From assembly GCA_032358255.1 (NCBI GenBank), contig JAULBX010026607.1, positions 162,912 to 226,911 of the forward strand: a stretch of 64,000 nt of DNA, in the 5' to 3' direction. This stretch comes from Heterotrichella gracilis (Eukaryota; Sar; Xanthophyceae; Tribonematales; Xanthonemataceae). The position numbers and the translations under genes are program-made. Below the pieces are notes generated by a model. It was not told the origin of the DNA. It did no database searches and saw only the letters and a list, made by a program, of their open reading frames with translations. Positions 11,151-22,955 of this stretch are shown here, piece by piece; position 1 is the first letter of the stretch; every line of letters begins with the position of its first letter.

Positions 11151-14100
11151 ATGGAGGTGCGCTGCCTACTTGTGACACCACCCATTAGACGAGGTCTTCA
11201 ACTGGGGTGTGGTGGTACACTAAACTAAGGCTACACTCTGCAGGGCATCGCAGGCCCAGTGTCGTCAGTCTCGCAGCATAAGAGGGAGGGGAGCATCTGG
11301 CAGAAGTTTGACGAAAAATCCAGATCAGAAGAAAGGTTTAGAACTGAGAACCAGGTCTTGTCTGCTCAGAAGAAAGAGTCAATCAAGGTACAACTGCCAG
11401 CACCTGGGTGTCCCTCCAACTGTGACCTGTGAACAACACCTCACACTTGGCCTACAGTGACAAGCAGAGCACAGCAGCGCTGCAATGCAATCCGTGCACC
11501 TGTCCCTGTACCTGTGCCTGTACACAAGCCCTGCCGCCGTGTTTGCAGGAAGTGAAGCAGCTGCGGGAGCAGCTGGACGCCTACAAGCAGCACTGCGCCC
11601 TGCTGGTGAACCGCCTGGGGCAGTACGAGGACCTGCTGGGCATACCGCTGGACCAGCGCCTGCACCCAGAGGTGGAGTCGCCAACCAAGCAGTCTGCCGA
11701 GCTCAAGGCCTCCTCCTTCAAGTCCTCCCCCAGGGGTTCTGAAGCCAACTCCCCTAACGAGGTGCGCGAGAAGGCGGAGCTGGCGCACTCGCTCATGGAC
11801 CTGGCCACCATTGAGGCGCGGTGCGGGGAGCTGGATAGGCGCTGCCAGGAGCTGCAGGAGGAGAACAGGCGCCTGAACACCAGCGTGCCGATGCAGCGCA
11901 CAGCGGCGCAGTCCGGCGAGCAGGCTGCTGTAGCAGGTGAGCTGCTGGTGGCAGGTGAACTGGGAAGCTCCATGCACTCTCCAGCTGTACAACAAGGTTA
12001 GCAGCCAACCTTCCTTTTTTATTTTTATTTATCAGCGTCGAGCTTGGCACTGTTCATACAATGTGCAATATGTAAGCAGAAGGCTGCTTGCAAGCCTTTC
12101 CCCCTTGCATCCGGATGGGCGGCTAAGATGTAAGCAAGCCCTTAATGTACGCCGCCAATGTCTGCCAGTGCGATTCACCATTGGTGCAGCTGACAGTAAT
12201 TTTGCAAAAACCAGCCAAACACACAATGAAATGAAACTTAAAACAGGAAAGTATTGTTTTTTATGTATTTCTTGTATCGATTTATTGCAAATTTAATGTA
12301 TTTGCATGCTGCAGGCCTGGTTGAGGAGCTGATGGAGCAGAACGGCGACCTCATGGAGCAGAACATGCAGCTGACGGAGCAGTTGGCCATGGTACAGGAG
12401 GAGCTGGACGACATGCATGCAGCGGCACTGAAGCTGACAGCAGATCACAATGCTGCGCATGGTGCCACGCGTGCGCGGCTGGCGGAGGTTGAGCAGCAGC
12501 ATACCCTGCTGGTGAAGAAGCACAGCGAGATGGAGATGGCGCTGGCGAAGGCTGTGCCACCCACGCCCTCTGTGTCCTTGTAAGTACATGCCGGATCGAT
12601 GGGTGTGGGTGATTGACGGGTGGCATGGATCCAGTGGGGCAGCATGTCTGGGCACTCACATGTGATGTGGTGGCAAGGGGGGTGCAGTTGGTGCCGGGCA
12701 CGTTGGGATTATGGGTCAGCATCACGCAGTCTAGCCACGGCTAACCAAATGAGAGTGCGACCATCAAGATGCACTGGTCAATGCCTGCATGCATGGGTGC
12801 ATGGCATCGATTGTGATGTGTCAGGTACTGTATACGGTAGGATGTAGCACTGAGTGCCCGCTGCCTGGCATTCCTGAGGGGGCTCTCCGTGTGGTTGCTG
12901 CAGCGCGGACGACGGTCCCGAGACGCACCACCTGCAGCGCAAGGTCCGCAAGCTTGAGAAGAAGATCGACTACATCATTGTGCAGAAGGCGTCCCAGATC
13001 AACGATGACAACCTGCGCATCATCCAGGAGCTCACCCAGGACAACATGCGGCTGGAGGGGGAGCTGCAGTTGCAGCGCGCGAGGGTGCACGCCATTGTCA
13101 AGGACAGCAACGCATCGATGGAGGGGTATGACCGTGAGAAGCTGACGCAGATGGTGGATGCGGAGAGCAAGCGATATGTGAACGACAAGCAGGCGGTGAG
13201 TGCCCTGAAGCCTTGTTAAGAACGTGTCGTGCATAATGTAACAAATCTGAATGTAACATTAATAATTTTACATTCACATTCGTGGACATGTTTGCCACAG
13301 ACATTTTTAATATTGGCAATAACAGCATACTAATACAAAATGGGAACCTGTTTCTTATTTATCTATGTTCTCAACATCTGTGTATGGTATTTATGCATGT
13401 GTGTCGTATCCAATCATGTTGAGATTGATATACATTAGAACATTGGATAAAACCTACACTGGATCTGTAAAGAAAGAAGCTCCCTCCATGGCATATGTAA
13501 ACAGAAAAATCCTTGTGCTGTGCAGATGTTTGACCGCACCCAGATGATGGCGGAGATGAACAGCAGGTTGATGGAGGAGAACGAGCAGCGCCTGAAGAAG
13601 CTGCGCGCCGCCATCCGCGAGAACAACCGCCTGCTGCGCCAGGGCGCAGGGGGTGCGCACATGACGTCGCGGGAGTATGAGCAGCAGCTCAAGCTGGTGC
13701 GGGAGCTGACTGCAGACAACGAGCAACTGGTGGCAGAGAACAAGCGCCTGCATGATAGGTACAGTAGGACTGGAGTGGACGAAATGGGCAACCTGTTGGT
13801 GCCATCAAAATTGATTGCATGCAATTTGAAAATACTGTAGTTCTGCAGGTTACAGATTGTGATTGGTGCTGGTCATTGGAACATGCATGGGGGCGAGTGC
13901 ATGGCCGCGGCGGGCTCATGTGCAGCGGTGCCTGTGCAGGGTGATGCAGCTGCTGGGCGACAACTCGGAGGTGATGAATCGCCTGGTGGATGTAGCCTTC
14001 AGCGACCCCTTTGCAACGGAAGACGACCACGACCTCCTGGCCCAGGCGGGGCGGGGCTCCACCATGCAGCGCCACGCCTATGCTGCGGCCACCTTCAGCG

Positions 14101-15420
14101 ACAGCGTGTACAGCGGGCAGCGGCGCGACGAGGCTGCTGGTGCGGAGGACATGCAGCGCCAGATCATGGCGCGGCACGAGGAGATTGAGCGCCAGATGGC
14201 AGTGGAGGATGAGGAGCACCGCGCGGCGCAGGGGAGGCGCACCGCGCTGCAGGCACTCACGGAGCAGCAGGTGGGAGGGGTGGAGGGGGTGGTTGTATAG
14301 GGATGACTGTTGAATGAAACCCAATTTTTCTCTTGTCAAGCAAGATATTTAAGCCCATGAGAAGTTAGGTATCATGTACATATATGCACATAAGTGGGCC
14401 CAAAAACTTCCAGCGCTATTAATGGTGTGCCATAGTGGCCCATGTCAGTACATGCTGACACTGTCAGCCTGACAGGTGCTGGATCCCAACGAGGACACTG
14501 ATCCCTGCATATCATCAAGTGTCCATGATGCTGCAAAGCACTAAACCGGTTGCCGCCATATGCAGATCGCTGTGTTTGAGAAGGCCAAGGCGGTGGCGCT
14601 GCAGCAGGAGCTTGAGGGGCAGGCGGCGCAGGACAACTCGCAGCCGGTCAGCAGGGCAAGCAGCGTGGTGGGGACTGACGCAGAAGGTAGGGACTGCACC
14701 GCAGGGGCATGGTTCAGTGCTGCAACCAATATATGTAAATTTTAAAATGTACGTGCCGTTGCCATGCTGACTCCTGCCGAGGGTGCTGACTGAGTGGCCA
14801 ACTTGAGATGGTGCATCTGTCATGTTACAATTCAACAGTGTGACTGTGATCTGCTAGAGATGGTGATGGCAATTACTTGGAATATCTTACGCCTGCCCAT
14901 GCCATATGTCTGGTGCGCAGATATATCGCCGAGTCACCGCCGGAGCAGCTTGCCCCCCTCCCCTGTCAAGGGGATCAACAGGACCAACAGCAGGGCAGCA
15001 GAGGTGGTGGACAGAGCGTACTTCCTGTTTGCAGGTAAGCCTTGCTGGCCGATCATGGGGCCGTGCGTCTGAGAACGGTGCATGAGCAAACTTAGTTCGA
15101 GGAGTGAATTTACAAATAGTGCCTTCAGTCAAACCTGTCTTCACCTAGAGGATCCTCTGTGGCTGGCCATGTTTGGTGTTGAGGTGACTGTGCTGCATGC
15201 AGGCTGCCATGATGTTCCCAGCTTCATGCGCAAGCTAGGGTTGGAGATGGTGCCTGACGAAGGGGAGTACCCTAGCGAGGAGGCGCGCGTGGCAGCTGAG
15301 CTCTCAACAGCCCTGCAGATGACTGCTCCCGACATGTATGCGCACAGGTCCGCTGCAGACCGCGCACTGGCAGCTGCTGCGCATGCAAAGCTGGAGGAGT
15401 GGGCAAACAGTGTAGCGTAA
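11151..15420 (+). CDS. Large coiled-coil protein, family not recognised
   Basis: Probable exons: 11151-11156 (only ATG GAG), 11244-11387, 11549-11936, 12315-12579, 12904-13195, 13526-13758, 13940-14270, 14566-14686, 14921-15034, 15149-15420. All phases close and give 721 residues. Most of the protein is heptad-rich and charged, for example EVKQLREQLDAYKQHC, ELMEQNGDLMEQNMQL and REYEQQLKLVRELTADNEQL. It should form long coiled coils. Two Ser-rich linkers interrupt it (around residues 95-115 and 610-650). The last exon is different: a compact non-coiled module beginning EDPLWLAMFGVEVTVLHAG, which I do not recognise. No transmembrane segment or signal peptide is visible. Such proteins often act in centrosomes, basal bodies, Golgi tethering or the nuclear envelope, but nothing here decides between them. 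The two-codon first exon is inferred from phase and the GTGCGC donor and is the least certain part. The gene converges on the secreted-protein gene at 17071. Confidence 0.72.
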
Positions 15421-17070
15421 GTGGTGTGCTATTTTGGGGTGTCCAGGCGTTGAGGTATCGTGATTAAAGCTGCGTGAGTTGGAACCCTTTGCTCTCCTGT
15501 GGCCGAGAGGTGCATTCACGAAATTGTCACAGAATATACATGTGCAGGAGACAAGAGCCAAACAGTGACTCCTTTGCATTGGTTGCCTTGACCAGCGTTC
15601 TCTCAGTAACCGGTTTTGCATCTATGTTTGTGATAAGCTGCCAAGGACAGCAGCACCAGTTGACATAGGGCCTTTCGACTGCTCAGACGGCCATTTGCCA
15701 TTTCTCTTGCAATGTTTCTATGCATCATTTTCCAGTTTGGGACTGACAGTGTCTGAATGTGATCCTTTTTGAAGCCAAGAATTGACCGCGGTACCTTACA
15801 GTTGTAGCAGTCCAGCAGTCAGACTGTGTCGTGGACATTTAGACTAAACTACCACCCACTTGTAGATTGCACGCAATGCAAACAGTATGATACAGGCACG
15901 CACTGGTGTGGCCACTGTAGTACACCACACACGCAGCCGCAGTAGAAGAGTTCTTTATTAATCATTGAACAGACATTTGCTAATTTTATTGAAAAGTATA
16001 TACCGGTACTAGTAGTAATTTTGATATGGATCTCACATGCTCCAACTATGTGAGGTAGAAAGATGATCAGCAGCGCAGAAGAAAGGGTGCCATTTTAAGC
16101 CTCCATCCAGTCTGGAGCAGTGGCACTGCCTGACTCAAAAATTCTGAGAAAGACAGGGGACCACCGTCAGCAGGCCTGCCTGCTGCCATGCAGTGCCACG
16201 CGAGAGAGGACCATCCGTGGAGACAACAATGTCATGTCATACCAGCTGGCACTTAGTGACAAACTTTGCGGCATGTTACATGCCAGGGGCTGTGCACATT
16301 CAATGTTGTCATCATTCATTACGACGTCGTCACCGCAATGTCAGTGACCACTTAGTCTCAGACTGGCACTTGGCATCAGAACTAAAATAAAACAAATGCA
16401 TTGTGTACTTACGTAGTATACCATACACAGTGCACTGCCCAACCAGGGCCTGGCAGGCAGCATCCTGCAAGCGCAGGGCGCCCCGCCAAGCCTTGAAGGG
16501 CTGCAGGTTGCCTTACAGGCATCATATGCCAGTTATACTGTTTTTATTGTTATATTCATGGCCCAACCAGTGAAAGACCGTCGTGGCGCAAATGTTGCAT
16601 GCTTGGATTTCTGAGCTATATAGCAAGGCGCTTTTTTGGGCCTTGGAACTCAATGGATGCAAGCCTGTTTGTTCTTACCAGACAGTGCCACATATTTGCT
16701 TGCAATGCAATGCAGACGCCGTCCATTGGATGTCTTATGATGAATTACTAGTAGGCTCAGCCCATTGCGTCTCTATCATAGTGGCAACAGGCTGAGTGCA
16801 CTTTATGAGCAGATCTGCAAAAACAACTTTATGCTCAAAACCACCGCAACACCTCACGCTTTACCCAAAACTTGGATTTAGTCCAAAACCTGCTCGCTCG
16901 GAATTGTAATATGTACAAAATGGAGTCGACCTGAGCACGCACGCAAAAAGGCTTCTAAGATGTAGCACATACCATCATAATCCCCGTCCTCAAGCTTCAC
17001 ATGCACCAGCCAGCTCAACAACAAGCATCTACAAAATGCCAGCGTGCCGCCACCAAATAATTGTGAGGGA
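15421..17070. other. Convergent intergenic region, no gene seen
   Basis: Lies between the 3' ends of the plus-strand coiled-coil gene and the minus-strand secreted-protein gene. Open frames here are short, lack splice context and match no family I recognise. It should contain both 3' UTRs. AT-rich patches occur around 15940-16020 and 16380-16440. Confidence 0.55.
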
Positions 17071-20000
17071 CTATGACAAAGGCACCACCAGCTGACTGGC
17101 AGGTACAACGCACTGCACAGTACTGGCGCTTCCACTGCTGGTCTGGCTGGCGAATGCTGCCTGCGTGTTGAGCATGGAGGTGGCGGAGGAGCTGGCAGAG
17201 GCGCTGCCGCTGGTGGGCTGGGTGGTGGAGATGCCGCCGGTCTGTGTGCCACCTGTGGATGCAAGCACATGGGCAGGGGGGTGTCACCTCACTGAGCAGA
17301 TGTTGGACACAGCGCCCTAGGGTGAGCTCAGGGCAATGCGGTATTGTGGCCAATATTTTTTCCATTAGAAAAAACTTGGGGATGGCCCAGTTTTAACACC
17401 TTATACCATGATGGAGAAAAAAACTAGCCACCCTGCACACCGTTACTGCAACAATGCAGTTAACAGCATCAACAACCCACTTGACTAATGTGTGCGTGCG
17501 TGCATGTGCTGCCGCTGCACGCCACAGCATCATGTCCCATGTGCCATGCCATGCGCATGCGGGGCACCTTGCGGGTTAGTGGTTGAGGTCTGCACCGAGC
17601 CCCCCTGAGGTCCTGCTGTTGCAACAGATGTTGCGCTCTGCGGCCCAGTGCCAGCAGCAACAGAGCTTCCTGTGGCCTGGGTGGAACCTGCAGGATTGGA
17701 CAGCGTGCATGGATGCGTCATTGAGATTTGCTGGGGATGGCAAATTGCATTGAATGGAAGTTCCATATGACGTCACGCGTGCACAATTCAGTTGATTTAG
17801 TGCTGCATAAGCAGCCAAGGTTGCTTTCTGTCAGCTGGTTCAACCCAGGCATAGGGACTGCCACCTAGCAAGACAACCTTAGGCGTGGCTGTGCATGTTA
17901 CAGTAGGACTGCAGAGACATTCCACATTGCAAGCTTAGGCATGGCTGTACATGTACAACTGCAGAGACATTCCACAATACCGATGACACATTGTTGCAAT
18001 ATGCCAGCTTGCAGTGGCTACCTTGGTTGTTGCTGACCGCCCCCTGCTGTACAGTGCCGGGACCTGTCACTGAAAACGACTGCGGCTGTGTGGTCTGAGG
18101 GATTGCGGAGGGGTTCTGGGGACTGGTCTCGCTGGGATTGCCAAAGAGGAAGGTCTGGTTGTCGGCGTTCTGGAAGCCGCCACCACTGCCAAAGTTGGTG
18201 GTGAACGCAACACTCCCACCTGGAAACGGGCAAGGTTGGATGGGGGTGGCAGGATATGAATATGGGCAGGGTGAGTGCCTAACTGTCAACTGGCCCCAAT
18301 AATCATCATTGTAGACTCTGAGGGCACCTCAAGTGCGAGGCACCAGCACCTTAAGGCACCACCCTGCTGAACACAGCACAGCTCAGCACTGCACGTGTCA
18401 CGCCAAGATAGATGGAGTGGAGGCTTTCAGTTGGAGACATGTCACCACTACTGTAGAATTTACCCAACATTTTAATGCTAATTGTGCACAAAAAGGTAAG
18501 CATGGTCTGAGTGTGCCCGTCATCAAATGCCCGTGGACGCTAGACAGCACGCCATCTGCAGCTGAAGCGCATATCACTGGGCCACTAGCACACAACACAC
18601 AACTCCTCTGGCCATGTACGCACCCAAGCTCTTGCATGTGAAGTTGCCGTTCACCGACAGGCCGCAGGTCCATGTGGGGTTGATGTCTGGCAGGTTGACC
18701 ACCGGCGTCAACTGGCAGGGGGACGAGAAGAAGAAAATGCCCTGCACGCAGGTGCAAATTGAGGGTTAGGCTCTGATTAATGACAGCTGTACGCAAGTAG
18801 TGGGCTACTGTTGTGCACGTCTGCAACAGTAGCAACCTGCAGTGCTCTTGCAAAGGGCTTGGAAGAATTTGTACCGTGAGTGGGCTTATTTCCAAAATAA
18901 GACAAAAGGAAGTTTCAGATCTGTGACCATGCATGTAGATTACTGAGTGTATGGGCATGCTTGCAATGGTACAATGTGCTATGCAGGATGCTGGATTGCT
19001 GACTCGGATGTATACAGCTGTTGCAAGACCCATCACCCACCTGCACATTGCACGTCCCCTGGTCATAGAACACCTTGTTGATGCCGCTGGTTATCCCCGT
19101 GATGGCCACAGAGGGGGCCGCGCCACCTATGAAGGCGCTGGCAGTGCCCGACATGCCCACTCGCACAGCCCCTGTGGCCCCTGTCACGTAGGTTGGGGCG
19201 GAGCCAGAGTTGGTGATGATGACGTTGTTGAAAGTGCCGTTAGCAATGACTGAGCCAATACTGCGGGGAGGGGCATGTGGACTGGTGAGGGCAACTACAT
19301 TACTGGATGCATCCAGCATTTTGCAGCAGTGCAGACCCGTGGTCCTCAAGGGTGTAGATCTCTTGCGCAGATATCTGCATGCAATAGGGCGCCCCATCAC
19401 ATGGTGCATGGCCAGGCACGGCAATGCCAAAGGACTTCAATTTCGTATTGTGAGTATTCACTCCAAGGTAAAGTATCACAGCACCAACCCGTTGCCATCA
19501 TAGACGATGTGGCAAAAACTATTTCATAGCTACAGCCTGGCATGCGCGTTTCTTGATTAAGCGGCCCTAATGCAACCAATTGTCAGCACACGTGCAGGCT
19601 ATGTGTGCAATTTGGCATGGCCCTTTTGGCACCATCCACCTGCATTGGCACCACCCCCTGCATTGGCATTCTCACCCTGCTGACGTCACGTTGAGTGTGC
19701 CTGCAGTCACCCCCGTGGCATACAGCTGGCCAGCGCCAAAGGAGCTTGTGAGCGTGAGGGAGGGTGGCTTGAATCCTGCCGCCACATACACATTGGACAG
19801 CGGGTAGCTTGCCGTCACTGCCTGCAGCTGGTCCGCTGGCAGGTTGATGGTGACCTTGATTGAGCTGTTGGTGTTGAAGCTGCCGTCGAGCTCAACTGCC
19901 AGCACGCCATTGGTGATGCTGGCGGTGGCGGCGGATTGGACCTCGGGGGCTGCGCAGAAGAGGCGGGAGAGGGCGGGCGGGTGGTGGGGAGGAAAAAAGG

Positions 20001-20703
20001 GAATAAAGCTTGGAGATTTTATGAACATGCACAACGTAATAACAAAGTAATGATGTCCCATGATTATCTTGCAAGTGGGGCATTCGCCCACAATAAGGAG
20101 ATCCGCCATGCGTAGCGCGCAGTGGCAACCCCGCCAGTCTACCCTTGGAGTCTCCAAGTTGGCGTCAAACGAGGAGCGACACATTACAGTGCATATGCAT
20201 GTTACCCTGCTACCACTGGTTATTGGCTATTAGGCAAGGCATGCCGCCAAAGTTTGGTCCTAGCAGAGGTATCTAATTCAATGGTGTTCAGATATGCTTT
20301 GCAGCATGGTACGTACAGCTTTTGCAAAGCTGTCACTGACTGAGGCAAGTGCCTTGAGTGCATCATGCTTCAAGCACTGCATGCCTTCATACACTTAAAT
20401 ACAGTATCCATGCTGCATACAGCTGTGTGACTAGGCGCAGAGGTGCCAACGCTGAGGCTCAGTATCGCACTCCTGCAGAAGCCTGGCATGGCAGAGTTAC
20501 TTTGTTCAGTGAGGCGTACCTGCTGTTACAGTGGCGCTGTAGGTGTTACCCTGGGAAGGAGCTATCAGCACGTTGAATGGGGCACACACCCTGACTGACG
20601 AGAAGGGTTGCAGTTGCCTGGTTTGGGGCTGCTGTGCCACTGCCACCCCCACCACTGCAGTGGCCAGCAGCAGCAGTGTGGCAAACCAACCTGGAATCTT
20701 CAT
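17071..20703 (-). CDS. Secreted DUF2807 (GIN domain)-like beta-helix protein with Ser/Thr/Gln-rich tail
   Basis: Seven exons: 20703-20520, 19949-19676, 19260-19041, 18741-18624, 18219-18022, 17687-17568, 17252-17071; phases close for 431 residues. The protein starts with a clear signal peptide (MKIPGWFATLLLLATAVVG, then AVAQQP). It continues QLQPFSSVRVCAPFNVLI, the opening pattern of the DUF2807/GIN 'auto-transporter adhesin head' family. Residues 60-240 consist of short strands spaced like a parallel beta helix, for example SNVYVAAG, TLTLTSS-type turns, and GSGN-like turns such as NSGSAPTYV and GMSGTASAF. A Cys-containing exon follows (about 226-265), then a tail dominated by Ser, Thr, Gln, Asn and Gly. 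There is no convincing GPI signal or final membrane helix. It is likely exported to the wall or matrix; function is unknown. DUF2807 is known chiefly from bacteria, so an algal copy may reflect old transfer. Family call is from pattern only. Confidence 0.68.
17881..17980. repeat. Imperfect tandem duplication in an intron of the DUF2807-like gene
   Basis: Two copies of about 50-56 bp, at 17881-17936 and 17937-17980, share the cores GGCTGT-CATGT and ACTGCAGAGACATTCCACA. The unit lies in the intron between exons 5 and 6 and does not affect coding. Confidence 0.8.
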
Positions 20704-22104
20704 GGTCTAAATGGGCACCGCACAAACTCGCCAAACTCAGCTGGAGCCGCTTTGCAAGGCGAGGAGATGCTGTCCAAGCTCGAGCCTTGATCAAAATGCG
20801 CGTGGTAATGACTGTTCTCAGTCTGCGACAGTCACTCCCGGGGGCAAGTGCCGACCTTCACAGTGTGTCACACAAAAACTATCGAGAGGTGTGGTACAGC
20901 AGATTCATGCACTTTTAAGACAGAGTCTCGTCATGAAAGCCCAGGTATTTTCTCAGTTAACTTTGGTTGCAATGGTCGCCTTGCCTTTAAACTGGTGTCC
21001 ACACAATACGTGCGTGTGGCGGATCCCGGAAGCTGGTGTGCGCCGCTGACACAGCACATCAACGCTCAGCTGGCGGTCCCATGCAGGGAACCTACATCAG
21101 GGTTTAGGGTTTGTAAGCTGCCCAACTGTACTATTTAGGGTACTAGGGTCGGCGCCATTGTTACCAAATTCAAGACCAATTCCAGTCAGGGTTGGAGTTG
21201 ATTTGCTACTTGCAATTGCACATAGCCGCTACCTTAAACAGTCACTGTAGAACATGGGGGTCATTTTTTTTTGTTAAACCATCGAAGAACGATTTTGTGC
21301 GCAAACGCTTGCAATCATAATGTGCTGCCCTGCCCTGTATTTGCCACATGCATGCACAAAATCCTCTTCCGGCTGCATCACACTGTGACACCCTGTGGCA
21401 ACAGCTGGAACCCAGATGGCCTGCCGTCTGTCCTTGTCGGCATAAACCACGCCTCATAAAGGGTTGCCCCCAGATGCACTGCATGCTTCGTCCCTGTGCC
21501 GCACTATACTTGCGGCTATTAGCAAGATGGGTACTTCAGTACTAGCAAGACGTGCTACAGTAGCACAAATGCATTGCAATGCAGGTTCAATCTCGCACAG
21601 CTGCAGCAAGCTGAGGAATTTGTAAGACCCCCAAAACTATTCATATTAATTTGGGGGGTCCCTACCATACCTTACAGGCTGATCAATCGCTGAAGGTTCC
21701 AGACTTTACAGACAGGGCGCTTCATGTGCAGCGGCATGGGCATTTAGTCCCCAGGAACGTCCCAAAATCATCATGACAAGTCTCCAAAGTATCATAATGT
21801 CATGCTTCTGATGAAGGAAAGCTGTTGATGACTAATATAAAATGTGCGTGCACATGTGGGTGTCCCCATGGAGGAGGATGGTGAGATGGATCGCCAAATC
21901 GTGGATGGCCACATTGCACGGGGTGTTTAACCGCCTATAGAGTACTGTATGCAACAGCGATACAACCACGAGGCGATGGCTGTGATCACATACATGGCAG
22001 ACAGGTTGCTCCCTGCCAAGGGTCAGTTGAAATCCATGTATGTATTGTAGCCTACAATGATTGGAACAGTCAAAGTCATGTTTCCTGACTTACCTGTGGT
22101 GAAC
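20704..22104. promoter_or_regulatory. Divergent intergenic region, left part
   Basis: Upstream DNA shared by the secreted-protein gene (minus) and the glycerol-3-phosphate dehydrogenase gene (plus). No coding exon is supported. TTTAGGG-like words occur at about 21108-21150. The right part of this interval is occupied by the transposon described separately. Confidence 0.5.
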
Positions 22105-22112
22105 CCTAAACC

Positions 22113-22633
22113 TAGGGATTCAAAATACCACGTATTGCCGAAAAAATAATACGTAATTCCACGTATTTTTATTTATTTTCGATAATACGTTTGAAAATAC
22201 GTTAAAAATACGTGAAATAATAAATTAAATGCATTTAAACCACGTATAATTTTCCAAATACATATTTTAGCACAGGAATCACGACATTAATACTTGTTGG
22301 GCTTACAAGACTTCATGCAACCATTCTCTGTGCAAACCACGCTCCGTATATAATTATTATTTAATTGTCAAATCCCACTACAATTTCTATTATTGGCCCT
22401 TAGACAGTAAAATTGTCCTAGTTGGTAGTTGAGGGTTGCGTGTGACCTTGTGAGACATTTTATGCCAAATGGATGGAGATTTGAACATGAAAGGGCGTCC
22501 AAACATGGTCAGTTCAGTGTTATTTGATAACGCATTTTCAACGTATTTTTTCCATGCCAAAAAAAACAAAAACTAATGCCACGTATTGCGTATTGCGTAT
22601 CGCGTATTGCGTATCACGCATTTTGAATCCCTA
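22113..22633. mobile_element. Non-autonomous hAT-like transposon (MITE), 521 bp
   Basis: The ends are inverted: TAGGGATTCAAAATACCACG at the left, and at the right the complement of TAGGGATTCAAAATGCGTGA. The TAGGG terminus fits the YARNG consensus of hAT elements. The flanking 8 bp are CCTAAACC (22105-22112) and CCTAAAAC (22634-22641), matching at 7 of 8 positions, which is the hAT target-site duplication length. The interior is AT-rich with many ACGTATT/AATACGT words on both strands, like hAT subterminal transposase-binding repeats. No open reading frame for a transposase is present, so it must be mobilised in trans. Because the flank is itself CCCTAAA-like sequence, the duplication could partly be chance. 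Confidence 0.75.
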
Positions 22634-22955
22634 CCTAAAACCCTTGCCCTATATACCCTAAATAACGTGCGTTGACATTGAACAGCTGAAACGAAGCGGC
22701 AGTGCCGGAGGAGGCTGATTGAGTAACAAAGCTGGCCTGCTGCCACTGGCATGTTGCAACTGTGACACAGCCAGCCTATTTGGGCCACATTGAGTGTCTC
22801 TGTTCACCCCATAAGGTGGCATGTGAGTGAAGTCATTTTGGCGGGAACGGCTTGATGAAACCTTTTGCACAAAACTCTGTACAGAGCAGTCTATTGCTAT
22901 TGCTCCCACTACAAGGGCAGTTTCAGCTCTTGATGGTGCTGTCCTTGGTACAGCC

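Noticed and set aside
14476-14530. Possible extra exon in the coiled-coil gene (starts GTGCTGGATCCC)
   Set aside because: No good donor follows before an in-frame stop, and exons 7 and 8 already join in phase.
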